From: CAVWQV01 sp963757115
GTDB lineage: Bacteria > Pseudomonadota > Alphaproteobacteria > Acetobacterales > Acetobacteraceae
Reading direction: 5' to 3'
Assembly: GCA_963757115.1 (NCBI GenBank)
Contig: CAVWQV010000006.1
Coordinates: forward strand, 372,001 to 436,000
Length of the DNA: 64,000 nucleotides
The notes under the pieces were generated by a model that saw only the letters and a program-made list of their open reading frames with translations, had not been told where the DNA came from and did not search any database. The position numbers were made by a program, and so were the translations under genes. This document shows positions 1 through 9,454 of the stretch, one piece after another; position 1 is the first letter of the stretch, and the number at the start of each line of letters is the position of its first letter.

Positions 1-393
1 TACCAAATCGACCGGGATCGGCGTACCCGGATTTTCCGCGCTGAGCTTCTCGGCGTCACCCTTGACCCGATCAACCAATGCTTTCGAGGTCGGACCGAGG
101 TTCGATCCCCCGGAGTTCTGCGCGTTGTAGGGCGCGGGCACCGTCTTGGTGCTGTCGTTGGGGTCGGTGTCGGTTGTGGCCGAAGGACGGCCGTGAAAGT
201 AGGTAACCCCCGCGAAGTTCTGGCCGATCAGGGAGGAGCCGATCACCTTGCCGTCGTGTTTGATCAGGCTGCCGTTGGCTTGATGCGGAAAGACGAGGCC
301 GGCGATGCCGGTCATAGCCAAGGGGTAGGCGAGGCCGGTGATGACCGTCATGACGATGATCATCAGTATGGCGGGGCGGATCTGGTTCAGCAT
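1..393 (-). CDS. kdpC: KdpC, potassium-transporting ATPase subunit C (partial, 3' end outside window)
   Basis: KdpC is the small membrane-anchored subunit of the Kdp high-affinity K+ pump and stabilises the KdpA-KdpB complex. The visible 131 codons begin MLNQIRPAILMIIVMTVI, an N-terminal membrane helix (about residues 7-30). They continue with the family signature of a soluble domain: SSLIGQNF near residue 52, FHGRPSA near 67 and NSGGSNLGPTSKAL near 94. The protein normally has about 190 residues, so roughly the last third lies beyond the left edge. It follows kdpB by 18 nt in the same direction, in the usual kdpFABC order. No lesion is visible. Confidence 0.95.
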   Translation of the reverse strand, partial: MLNQIRPAILMIIVMTVITGLAYPLAMTGIAGLVFPHQANGSLIKHDGKVIGSSLIGQNFAGVTYFHGRPSATTDTDPNDSTKTVPAPYNAQNSGGSNLGPTSKALVDRVKGDAEKLSAENPGTPIPVDLV

Positions 394-411
394 GGTTTGG
401 TTTCCCGCGCG

Positions 412-2533
412 TCAGGCGAGGCCGACGGCGTTGATGAATAGGTCGATGAGCTTGATGCCGACGAATGGCACGATGAGGCCACCTACGCCGTAGATCAGCA
501 GGTTGCGCCGGAGCACGGTTGCGGCACCGACCGGACGGTAGGTGACGCCGCGCAGCGCCAGCGGGATCAGCGCGACGATGATCAGCGCATTGAACATGAT
601 CGCGGCCAGGATGGCGCTTTGCGGCGAGGCCAGGCGCATGACGTTCAACGCCGCCAACTGCGGGTAGAAGGCCAGGAACATCGCCGGAATGATGGCGAAA
701 TATTTGGCCACGTCGTTGGCAATGGAGAAGGTGGTCAGCGCGCCGCGGGTCATCAGCAACTGCTTGCCGATGCCCACGATCTCGATCAGCTTCGTGGGGT
801 CGCTGTCGAGGTCGACCATGTTGCCGGCCTCGCGGGCTGCCATGGTGCCGGTGTTCATCGCTACACCGACATCGGCCTGCGCCAATGCCGGCGCATCGTT
901 GGTGCCATCGCCGCACATCGCCACCAGCTTGCCCTTCGCCTGCTCGTCCCGGATCAGCTTCAGCTTGGCTTCCGGGGTGGCCTGGGCAAGGAAGTCGTCC
1001 ACGCCCGCCTCGGCCGCGATCGCCGCCGCGGTCAGCGGGTTGTCGCCGGTAATCATCACCGTGCGAATGCCCATCTGGCGCAGGGCCGCGAAGCGCTCCC
1101 GGATGCCACCCTTCACGATATCCTTGAGATAGATGATGCCGAGCAGCCGGCCGTCCTTCGCCACGGCGAGCGGTGTGCCGCCGGCCTTGGACACCTGCTC
1201 GGCTTTCGCGGTCAGTTCGCGCGCGGCGGCGTCCAGGGCGACGGGGCGCGTCGCCTCTGCCACGCCGCCGCCCGCGCGGTTCGCAAGCGGCATCGCCTCC
1301 TTGCGCCTCGCATAGGCCAGGATGGATTCGACCGCGCCCTTGCGGATCGACGAGCCCGCAAGGTCGATGCCGCTCATGCGGGTCTGGGCGGTGAACGGGA
1401 CGAAGGTGGCGCCCAGTGGCGCCATGTCCCGCTCGCGGATGCCATGGCGCTCCTTCGCCAGCACGACGATCGAACGGCCTTCCGGCGTTTCGTCCGAAAG
1501 TGAGGACAGCTGCGCGGCATCCGCGAGCTCCTGCTCGCTGACCCCCGACACGGGGATGAACTCCGACGCCTGCCGGTTGCCGAGCGTGATGGTGCCGGTC
1601 TTGTCGAGCAGCAGCGTGTCTACGTCGCCCGCCGCCTCGACCGAACGCCCGGATTTCGCCAGCACGTTGAACCGCACCAGCCGGTCCATGCCCGCAATGC
1701 CGATTGCTGAAAGCAGGGCGCCGATCGTCGTCGGGATCAAAGTCACGAACAGGGCGACCAGGATCACCACGGAGATCGCGCCGCCAGCATAGGCCGCAAA
1801 GGACGGGATGGTGGCGGTGGCGAAGATGAAGATGATGGTCAGCCCCGCCAGCAGAATGTTGAGCGCGATCTCGTTCGGGGTTTTCTGCCGCTGCGCGCCC
1901 TCAACGAGTGCGATCATGCGGTCGATGAAGGTGGAGCCCTGGGCTGCCGTGATGCGCACCACGATCTCGTCGGACAGCACGCGGGTGCCCCCTGTCACGG
2001 CTGAACGGTCGCCGCCGCTTTCACGGATCACGGGTGCGGACTCGCCGGTGATGGCGGATTCATCGACCGAGGCGATGCCTTCGATCACCTCGCCGTCGCT
2101 GGGGATCAGGTCGCCCGCCTCCACCAGCACTTCGTCGCCCACGCGCAAGGAGGAAGCGGGGATTTCCTCCCAGTTCCTGCCTTCCCCGCGCAGCCGCTTC
2201 GCCGTGGATTTCCGTGCGGGTCTTGCGCAGCGCCGCCGCCTGCGCCTTGCCGCGCCCCTCCGCGACTGCTTCGGCGAAGTTGGCGAACAGCACGGTGAGC
2301 CATAGCCAGAACACGATCTGGAGCGTGAAGCTGAGGTCGCCGCCGCCGCTCACGAGGTCGCGGATCAAGATGACGGTCGTCAGCGTCGCGACGACCTCGA
2401 CCACGAACATGACCGGATTGCGCGCCATCAGCCGCGGATCGAGCTTGCGGATCATGCCGCCCAGGGCAGGGACCAGGATCGCGGGATCGAGCATCGCGGA
2501 AGCGCCGCCGCGACGGGTGTTGGAGGCGTCCAT
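412..2533 (-). CDS. kdpB: KdpB, potassium-transporting P-type ATPase subunit B (frameshifted)
   Basis: KdpB is the ATP-hydrolysing P-type ATPase subunit of the Kdp pump. Motifs are ITGESAPV (A-domain), DKTGTITLG (phosphorylated Asp) and CGDGTNDAPAL (hinge), with several membrane helices in the last 150 residues. The first 110 residues (to the sequence AAALRKTRTE) lie in one frame and the rest in another. The frames meet in the GCCGTGGATTTCCGTG stretch near 2200-2216, where dropping one base gives RKTRTE followed by the expected STAKRL continuation. Total length is 3n+1 nt, consistent with one extra base. The lesion may be a sequencing error or a real inactivation. It lies 21 nt downstream of kdpA. 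Confidence 0.93.
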
Positions 2534-2554
2534 CTTGGGTTCCTGACTTGCGGA

Positions 2555-4283
2555 TCAGAATGTCGTGCCGGCGTTCATCGCGAGATGTTCGACCACGGGG
2601 CCGAGCGACAGTGCGGGGAAGAAAGTGAGGCCGCCGACGATCAGGATCACTCCGACAACCAGGCCCACGAACAGGCCGCCATCGGTCGGGAACGTTCCGG
2701 CGGAGGCCGGCACGATCTTCTTGGACGCGAGCGATCCCGCGACGGCCAGCAGCGGGATCACGAACAGGAAGCGGCCGATCAGCATGGCGAAGGCCAGCGT
2801 GACATTCCAGAATGGAACGTTGGCGGACAGTCCTGCGAACGCGCTGCCGTTGTTGCCGGTCGCTGAGGTGTAAGCGTAAAGCGCCTCGCTGAACCCGTGC
2901 GGCCCGGCATTCGCCATCGCACCCGTGCCGCCAGGCAGCACCACGGCGAGTGCGCGTGAAGCCGAGGATCGACAGCGGCAGGATCAGGATGGCCAGCATG
3001 GACATCTTCACTTCCTTCGCCTCGATCTTCTTGCCGAGGTACTCGGGCGTTCGGCCGACCATCAGCCCGGCAACGAACACCGCGACGATCGCGAACGCCA
3101 GCATTCCGTAGAGGCCCGAGCCGACGCCCCCGAAGATGATTTCCCCGAGCATGATGTTGACCATCGGAACCATGCCGGCCAGCGGCAGCAGGCTATCGTG
3201 CATGTTGTTCACCGCACCGCAGGAAGCATCCGTGGTGATCGTGGTGAACAGCGCCGAGTTGGCGATGCCGAACCGGACCTCCTTGCCTTCCATGTTGCCG
3301 CCCGCCTGCAAGGCGGACGCCGCGCTGTCCACGTGCATCGCGGCAAAGGCGGGATTGCCGCCCGCTTCCACGGGATAGGTGACGAACACCCCCGCCAGGA
3401 ACAGCACGCCCATGATGGCGAAGATGGCCCAACCCTGTCGCTGATTGCCGACCATGCGGCCGAACACGTTGGTCAGACCGGCGCCGATGGAGAAGATCAG
3501 CAGGATCTGCACGAAATTGGTGAGCGCATTCGGATTCTCGAACGGGTGGGCGGAGTTGGCGTTGAAGAAGCCGCCGCCGTTCGTGCCGAACATCTTGATC
3601 ACCTCCTGGGAGGCGACCGGGCCTTGCGCGATAACCTGCTTGGCACCTTCGAGCGTGGTGGCTTCGGTATAAGCGTGCAGGTTCTGCGGCATTCCCTGCG
3701 AGACGAAGAACAACCCAACCACGATCGAAACTGGCAGCAGGATGTAGAGCGTGCAGCGGGTCAGATCGACCCAGAAGTTTCCAAGGGTGGCAGATGAGCG
3801 CCGGGCGAAGCCGCGGATCAACGCGACGGCAAGCGCGATGCCCGTTGCAGCGGACAGGAAATTATGCACGGTCAGCCCAGCCATCTGTACCAGATAGCTC
3901 ATCGTGCTTTCCGGCGTGTACGACTGCCAGTTGGTGTTGGTGATAAAGCTGACGGCGGTGTTGAACGCGAGGTCGGTGCCGACGGCGCTCTGGCCTTGCG
4001 GGTTGAACGGCAACATCGCCTGTAGCCGTTGCAGAGCATAGAGCGACAGAAAGCCGGCGACGCTGAACAACAGCATGGCGACGGCGTACGTCACCCAGTG
4101 CTGCTCCTCGTCCTCGCGGACGCCGCAGATCCGGTAGAGCGCGACCTCTAGCGGATGAAGCACAGGGTAGAGCAGCGTCCGCTCGCCATTGAACACTCGG
4201 GTCAGGTAGCCGCCGAACGGCTTGACCAGCAAGGTCAGCAGCACGCAGTAGAGCGCGATCTGCACCCATCCGTTGACTGTCAT
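2555..4283 (-). CDS. kdpA: KdpA, potassium-transporting ATPase subunit A (frameshifted)
   Basis: KdpA is the K+-selective channel-like subunit of the Kdp pump, related to Trk/Ktr transporters. The protein begins MTVNGWVQIALYC. It carries selectivity-filter loops such as TNTNWQSYTPESTMSYL and MFGTNGGGFFNANSAHPFEN, and many hydrophobic helices. The first ~445 residues read to LPLSILGFT. The C-terminal part (GPHGFSEALYAYTSATGNNG onward) is in another frame, joined at about 2945-2960. Deleting one base there gives GFTALAVVLPGGTGAM, a normal family sequence. The reconstructed protein is about 575 residues, the usual length. It starts 11 nt after kdpF ends. Confidence 0.93.
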
Positions 4284-4294
4284 CGGTTCGTGCC

Positions 4295-4384
4295 TCAGAA
4301 ATGCTCGGGGCGGATGAGCGCGTAGACCAGGTAGACCAGCAGCCCCAAGGTCACGACGGAGCCGAGCATGTAATCGAGCGTCAT
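4295..4384 (-). CDS. kdpF: KdpF, small membrane subunit of the Kdp potassium pump
   Basis: This 29-residue protein, too short for most gene finders, reads MTLDYMLGSVVTLGLLVYLV and then an ALIRPEHF end. A single hydrophobic helix followed by the R-P-E-x-F tail is the KdpF signature. KdpF is known to stabilise the KdpABC complex in the membrane. It sits immediately upstream of kdpA and downstream of another micro-ORF, in the expected first position of kdpFABC. Confidence 0.9.
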   Translation of the reverse strand: MTLDYMLGSVVTLGLLVYLVYALIRPEHF

Positions 4385-4395
4385 CGTCTGTTGCC

Positions 4396-4479
4396 TCAGA
4401 GCCGTTCGCAGGCGGTGGTGTAGAAAACGGCGACCACGAAGAAGGCGCAGCCAGCAACAACGAACAACACGTCCAACAC
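4396..4479 (-). CDS. 27-residue membrane microprotein leading the kdp operon
   Basis: A GTG-initiated ORF of 27 codons lies directly upstream of kdpF, with a strong Shine-Dalgarno GGAGG five bases before the start. It encodes one hydrophobic helix (VLDVLFVVAGCAFFVVAVFY) ending in TTACERL. From memory, short ORFs with a similar ACERL-type tail occur upstream of kdpF in other proteobacteria; this should be confirmed by search. Position and ribosome binding site argue that it is translated. Its role is unknown; a leader peptide or a second small Kdp subunit are both possible. Confidence 0.6.
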   Translation of the reverse strand: MLDVLFVVAGCAFFVVAVFYTTACERL

Positions 4480-4775
4480 GGTGGCCTCCGATCAGCCCAC
4501 ATCGCGCGCACGGGGCGGGAACTCTGGCCCCATATGAAGTCCCCGCGCCGTATAATTGCGATGGCCCGCGCGTCGCCGGCGAATATAAGCAGCATATAGG
4601 CGGCGCGGACCGTCAGCCCGTTCGGGACGCCAGATTGAGCTCACCGGGGACTCGGCGCAAGCATGGGGAGCGATCAGCTGGCGGGCGTTCGCGCTGGTCC
4701 GGTTCGTGCGCTGGAAGTCTGGCGCGGGCGGTTCTAAGCTCCTGAATGGACCGCTAGAGTTTTCCGGAGGAAACG
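4480..4775. promoter_or_regulatory. Divergent intergenic region between kdp operon and MFS gene
   Basis: This 296-nt region separates the minus-strand kdp operon from a plus-strand transporter and must hold promoters for both. The plus-strand gene has a clear Shine-Dalgarno (CCGGAGGAAACG) just before its ATG. I see no kdpDE genes in the window and no recognisable KdpE box or other operator by eye. Confidence 0.4.
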
Positions 4776-6091
4776 ATGACGCCTGGCTTCGAGAGTGTCG
4801 TCATGCGCAAGGTCGCGTGGCGTCTGATCCCCTTTCTCAGCATCGGTTACATGATCAACGCGCTCGACCGCTTCAACGTGTCGATGGCTGCGCTGACCAT
4901 GAACAAGGATCTCGGGCTGACCGCCAGCGCTTACGGGCTAGGCGCTGGCGCGTTCTTCTGGAGCTACATCCTTTTCCAGTTCCCGGCGAACTTGGTGCTG
5001 GCCCGACTTGGGGCGCGGGTCTGGATCAGCATCATCATGGCCACATGGGGTGTTTTCTCGGCCGGGACCGCCCTTGTCACGGACGAAACGAGTTTCGTGA
5101 TTGTACGTTTTCTGCTCGGGATGGCCGAAGCAGGTTTCTTTCCGGGTGTTGCCTATTTCTTGACTTGCTGGTTCCCTAACCATTACCGCGGCCGAATGAT
5201 GGGCATCTTCTACGCGTTTGGCGCGTTCTCCGGCGTGCTCGGCGGTCCTCTCGGCGCTAGTCTTCTCAAGCTGGATGGGGCGCTCGGCATCGCAGGCTGG
5301 CAGTGGATCTTCCTTGTCGAGGGCGTGCCGGCAGTGATGCTCGCGGTCTACGGCATCGCGACACTGTGTAACCGGCCGATGGAAGCTCGCTGGCTCACTT
5401 CTGAGCAGCGCCAATGGCTCCAACAACGGCTCGAACTCGGAAGCCACAGCGAAGTCCGGCCACGGCAAGGGGCTGCTCCGCTCCATCGCAAGCCAGCAGA
5501 TCATCGGTACTCACGATCGCTTATTTCTGCATCGCATACGGCGTCTATGCGATTGCCTTTTTCCTGCCGCTGGTCGGGAAATCGCTTGGTCTCTCGAATA
5601 CAGCGATCGGCTACGTTCTGGTGTTGCCCAACCTATGTGGCAGCGTGGGGATGATCCTGGTGTCTCGGAGCTCGGACCGTACAGGCGAAAGAGTTTGGCA
5701 CGTTGTCGTGCCGTTGCTGCTCGGGGGAGTCGGCGCCGTTGCCGCGGGATTCCTGTTGGGAAACGTCTATCTTGCCATGGCCGCCTTCTCCGTTGCGGTA
5801 TTCGGCACCGCGTCCTGCTTGCCGGTGTTCTGGAATCTTCCCACCGCGTATCTCGGCGCGGGCGCCGCAGCCGGCGGGATCGCGTTCATCAACTCCTTCG
5901 GCAACATATCAGGCTATGTCGCCCCCCAAGTCACCGGATTGCTGCACGATGCGACCAGCGGATACATGGTGCCGATGCTCGTCGCGGGAGCAATGATGCT
6001 CGTAGGTGCCGGGTTGATCCTTGCCTCCGGCATTCGCAAGCACATCCCGAGGGGCTTGCCGATCGCCGGGAGCGGTGTCCTGCTCCATTGA
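4776..6091 (+). pseudogene. MFS transporter, anion:cation symporter (ACS)-like, two frameshifts
   Basis: This encodes a 12-helix major facilitator carrier of the ACS type, a group that usually imports organic acids such as tartrate, phthalate or sugar acids. The N-terminal half shows YMINALDRFNVSMAALTMNK in TM1-loop and GMAEAGFFPGVAYFLTCWFP in TM4. The C-terminal half starts at VLTIAYFCIAYGVYAIAFFL. The frame shifts near 5431-5440 and again near 5500-5512. The middle frame reads NSEATAKSGHGKGLLRSIAS, the expected central loop, so both shifts look like one extra base. The repaired protein is about 438 residues, full length for the family. The start is fixed by GGAGGAAACG before ATG. The substrate is not predictable. 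Confidence 0.85.
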
Positions 6092-6142
6092 TCGAGGCCG
6101 ACTGGTCTGGACATCAGATGCCGACTTGAGACGACTACAGGG

Positions 6143-7231
6143 TCAACGCTTGCCGTCAAGCCAGTCCAGGATGCGGCCGTTCTCGTCTCCGCGGGTAGAC
6201 GTGCGAGAGGTCGTCGATCTCGCGGAACACGATGTCGGCTCCGGCCGCCGCGAGGGCGCGCGCCACCCCGCGCGCGCGGCCGACGTCGAACATCCAGTCG
6301 AGCGTTCCGTGCACGAGGTAGATCGGCAGGCCGGCGATGCGGGATGGCTCGGCGAACTCAAGCAGCATCGGGTGAAAGCCCGTCGCGGCCGGTGCGAGAT
6401 GCGTGAACGGCGAAGCATCGGCAAGCCCGCTGAGGAGCGCAAACGTGCCGCCGTCGCTCATCCCGGTCAGCAACAGCCGTGACGGATCGATGTTCCAGCG
6501 CTGCCGCGCATGGGCGAGAATGCTATCGAGATTGTTGCCGTCGAGCTCCGGGTCACGGAGCGACCATGTGTCTCCGATCGCGGTCGGCGCAATGAGGATT
6601 GCCCCTCGCGTCCGCGCGGTGCGAAGCCAGGACCATAGGAACGTCCCGCCGTTGCCACTCCCGCCGTGCAGCGCCATGACGAGCGGATACGCATGGGACG
6701 GGTCGTAGTCCTCCGGAACGTAGAGCGAAAACCCGCCCCGCTCGCCCGGCGTTTCGCCCGAGTGCATCACGCCGACATCGGGGCGCGTCGGATCCGCCTC
6801 GCCAGCTGCGCAGTACGCAGGGCGGCGTCGGTCGTATCGGGCTCGAGATAGAACCGGCTCACCGATGGCATGACGGACGCCACGGGATACAAGGCCGCTT
6901 CGGCGCGCGTCGCATGTCGGAGCGCCCGGTAGGCATCCCGCAGCCCTCCGGTTTCTGCAGCACTCAACTCGTCGAAGGCCAGCAACGCCGCGTCTCCCGC
7001 CGCGAGGAGGTGCGCCCGCATGGCCGCGAGCGGCTCTGGCCACGGACCGGCGCGGCACGGGTCGAGTGCTCGCCGCAGTTCCGCAGCCTCCGCTCCGGCG
7101 GAGGCGAGCAAAGTCAGACGGCGAGCGGGATCGAGGCGGCGAGCGATCGTTTGCAGTTTCGCGAGCGCTCCGATCAGTGCCGGAACCAGGACAGCGATAG
7201 CTTGGATCGCGGGTTCGTCGTCCTCGCTCAT
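6143..7231 (-). pseudogene. Alpha/beta hydrolase (PHB depolymerase/phospholipase-like) with N-terminal extension, two frameshifts
   Basis: Last gene of a four-gene cassette. The C-terminal ~220 residues form a serine esterase: oxyanion strand LVMALHGGSGNGGTF, nucleophile elbow GMSDGGTFAL, acid residue in HGTLDWMFD and histidine in DLSHVYP. The first ~150 residues are an Ala/Leu-rich, mostly helical region with no domain I recognise. One frame change near 6795-6815 looks like a missing base and joins the extension to GEADPTRPDVGVMHSGETPG. Another near 6190-6196 looks like an extra base; after it the tail reads GDENGRILDWLDGKR, typical of the family. The start is GTG-ATG behind GGAGG, 7 nt after the dehydrogenase. 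Substrate unknown. Confidence 0.75.
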
Positions 7232-7238
7232 CACCTCC

Positions 7239-8174
7239 TCACGCGACGCGATGGAGCAACGCCTCGCCGGCCTCCAGCCGCCGGACGTTCTCGGCAGCCA
7301 GCGCGAAGCTGCGATCGAATGTGCCGGTCGTGATCCAGGCGACGTGCGGCGTCACCACCACTTCGGGCAGCCGCAGCAGAGGTTCGCCCGCATCGGGCGG
7401 CTCGGCGGCGAACACGTCGAGCCCGGCGGCGGCGAGATGGCCGCTCTGGAGCGCCTCCGCCAGCGCTGTCTGGTCCACGAGCCCACCGCGCGCGGTATTG
7501 ACCAGCACCGCACCCCGCTTCATGCGCGCAATTCTCCCGGCGTCGATGAGGTTGGTCGTCTCCTCGCTCAGCGGAATGTGGAGCGAGACCACGTCGGACT
7601 GGGCGAGAAGCGTGTCGAGCGTAACGAACGTGCCGATGCCGTCAGGTCGCTCCGAGCGCGCCGTGTAGAGCACGCGGCAGCCGAGGGCGACGAGCACCGG
7701 GGCCAGCACGCGAGGGATATCACCGTAGCCCACCAGGCCTACCGTTCGGCCGCCGAGTTCACCTAACCCGTCCTGCATCGCGGGGTCGAGCGACCAGCCG
7801 CGCCCGGCGCGTGTCGCGGCGTCGAACTGCGGCAGGCGGCGCAGGGCGGCAAGCATCAGCAGCAAGGTCTGCTCGGCGACGGCGCGCGCGTTGGTGCCGG
7901 GCAGGTTACATACGGCGATCCCGCGCGCGCGGGCGGCCTCGAGATCGATCGTGTTGACCCCGACGCCGATCTTCTGGATCAGCCGGAGCCTTGGCGCCGC
8001 GTCCATCAATGCCGCGTCGGCCTGCCGGAGCACATGCCAGATCACCTCGGTTTCGGGGAGCAACGCGAACAGCCGCGCATCGTCGGCTTCCGGGCAGGTC
8101 ACGATATCAAGGCCAAGCGCTTCGAGTCGCGCCGCGAGGTCGGAGCCCACCGCGTAATGGAACAGGACTTTCAT
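7239..8174 (-). CDS. D-2-hydroxyacid dehydrogenase, NAD(P)-dependent
   Basis: A 311-residue enzyme of the D-isomer-specific 2-hydroxyacid dehydrogenase family, which interconverts 2-hydroxy and 2-oxo acids. The substrate domain contains IQKIGVGVNTIDLEAARARG. The catalytic Arg is in VNTARGGLVD, the Glu in LDVFAAEPP and the His in VVVTPHVAW. The dinucleotide loop reads VGLVGYGDIPRVLA, so the third glycine of the usual GxGxxG is Pro, which is unusual. Its ATG overlaps the stop of the upstream enolase-like gene (ATGA), implying translational coupling. The natural substrate is unknown; context suggests a phosphorylated or branched hydroxyacid from the cassette rather than glycerate or lactate. Confidence 0.88.
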   Translation of the reverse strand: MKVLFHYAVGSDLAARLEALGLDIVTCPEADDARLFALLPETEVIWHVLRQADAALMDAAPRLRLIQKIGVGVNTIDLEAARARGIAVCNLPGTNARAVAEQTLLLMLAALRRLPQFDAATRAGRGWSLDPAMQDGLGELGGRTVGLVGYGDIPRVLAPVLVALGCRVLYTARSERPDGIGTFVTLDTLLAQSDVVSLHIPLSEETTNLIDAGRIARMKRGAVLVNTARGGLVDQTALAEALQSGHLAAAGLDVFAAEPPDAGEPLLRLPEVVVTPHVAWITTGTFDRSFALAAENVRRLEAGEALLHRVA

Positions 8175-9454
8175 TCGGCTGAGCGCCCGAGAGCCGACGC
8201 GCCGGCAAAGCGGGCCTGAGCGCCGAGCGCTTCCTCGATCCGCAGCGCCTCGTTCCACTTCGCCATGCGCTCGCTCCGGGCGAAGGAGCCGACCTTGAGC
8301 TGCCCCACGCTCCAACCAACGGCGAGATGCACAATCGAAACATCCTCGGTCTCGCCGGAGCGGGCCGAAACGATCGCCGCGAACCCGGCGGCGCGGGCCG
8401 CGTCCCAGGCGGCAAGGGTCTCGGTGAGCGTGCCGCGCTGGTTCGGTTTCAGCAGCACGGCGTTGCCGGCGCCCTCGCTGGCTGCGGCGCGAATACGCCC
8501 GGCCTCGGTCACGAGGAAATCGTCGCCGACCACCTGCACGCGGGAGCCCACTTCGCGCGTGAACGCGGCAAATCCGGCGGCGTCGTCCTCGGCGAGCGGG
8601 TCTTCGATCGACAGGATCGGGTAGCGATCGACCCAGGTTGCAAGCATCCGAACCATCTCCTCGCTGTCGAGTTGGCGGCCTTCGAGTGCGAGCCGGTAGC
8701 GCCCGGCCCGGCCGAACTCGGAGGCGGCGATGTCGAGCGCGATCCCGACCTCGACGCCGGGCCTGAAACCGGCCAGCTCGATCGCTTGGACCAGGGTGGC
8801 AAGCGCCTCTTCGTTTGCCGCGAAGTCGGGCCACCAGCCGCCTTCGTCCGCAACGCCGGCGAGTGCCCCCCGCGCGCGCATCAGGGAACCGGCCGCCCGG
8901 TAAACCTCGGCGGTCCAGTCGAGCGCCTCGGCGAAGGTCCGCGCCGCCGGGCAAACCACCATCAGATCCTGAATGTCGATGCGCTGGCCGGCATGGGCGC
9001 CACCCCCAAAAATCTGGATTTGCGGCAGGGGGAGCAGGGGGGCTTGCGATCCGCCGAGATACCGCCAGAGCGGGATTTTGCGCGCGGCGGCGGCGGCGTG
9101 CGCGGCAGCGAGCGAGACGGCAAGCAAGGCGTTGCCGCCGAGCCGCGACTTGTCGGGCGTGCCGTCGAGCGCGATCAGGCGCGCGTCGAGTGCTGCTTGG
9201 TCCGCCGCATCGAGGCCGAGCACGGTCGGGCGGATCACCTCGTTCACGTGGCGGACTGCCCGGCTGACGTCGTAGCCGCCGAACGCCGGGCCGCCGTCGC
9301 GAAGGTCGCGCGCCTCGCCCGACCCGGTGGAAGCGCCCGCCGGAGCGATCGCCCGGCCGGCGGCGCCCCCCGCGACGTGCAATTCGGCTTCGACCGTGGG
9401 GCGGCCGCGGCTGTCCCAAACCCGCCGTCCGATCACCTCCGTGATGGCGGTCAT
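8171..9454 (-). CDS. Enolase-superfamily protein, divergent enolase paralogue
   Basis: This 427-residue protein aligns end to end with enolase. Conserved parts are WDSRGRPTVEAEL, GGGAHAG, VADEGGWWP (general acid/base Glu), IALDIAASEF, LSIEDPLAEDD, VVGDDFLVT (Mg ligands), LLKPNQRGTLTET (catalytic Lys) and QLKVGSFARSERMAKWNEAL. Three normally invariant positions differ: the Mg-loop PSGASTG is PAGASTG, the QEFM Glu is Asp (IQDLMV), and the His of SHRSGETED is Ala (VSARSGETED). The machinery for alpha-proton abstraction and metal binding is kept, but phosphate and loop contacts differ, so a substrate other than 2-phosphoglycerate is likely. The start codon overlaps the kinase stop (ATGA). It is probably not the housekeeping enolase. 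Confidence 0.85.
   Translation of the reverse strand: MTAITEVIGRRVWDSRGRPTVEAELHVAGGAAGRAIAPAGASTGSGEARDLRDGGPAFGGYDVSRAVRHVNEVIRPTVLGLDAADQAALDARLIALDGTPDKSRLGGNALLAVSLAAAHAAAAARKIPLWRYLGGSQAPLLPLPQIQIFGGGAHAGQRIDIQDLMVVCPAARTFAEALDWTAEVYRAAGSLMRARGALAGVADEGGWWPDFAANEEALATLVQAIELAGFRPGVEVGIALDIAASEFGRAGRYRLALEGRQLDSEEMVRMLATWVDRYPILSIEDPLAEDDAAGFAAFTREVGSRVQVVGDDFLVTEAGRIRAAASEGAGNAVLLKPNQRGTLTETLAAWDAARAAGFAAIVSARSGETEDVSIVHLAVGWSVGQLKVGSFARSERMAKWNEALRIEEALGAQARFAGASALGRSAE

Noticed and set aside
71..916. Long minus-strand Arg/His-rich frame across kdpC and kdpB
   Set aside because: It is a high-GC shadow of the kdp genes with low-complexity Arg/His composition and no family similarity.
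619..1503. Long plus-strand frame opposite kdpB
   Set aside because: Antisense shadow; kdpB has clear motifs on the other strand.
2940..2960. Programmed ribosomal frameshift in kdpA
   Set aside because: No slippery heptamer or downstream pseudoknot is visible, and the same type of lesion recurs in unrelated genes.
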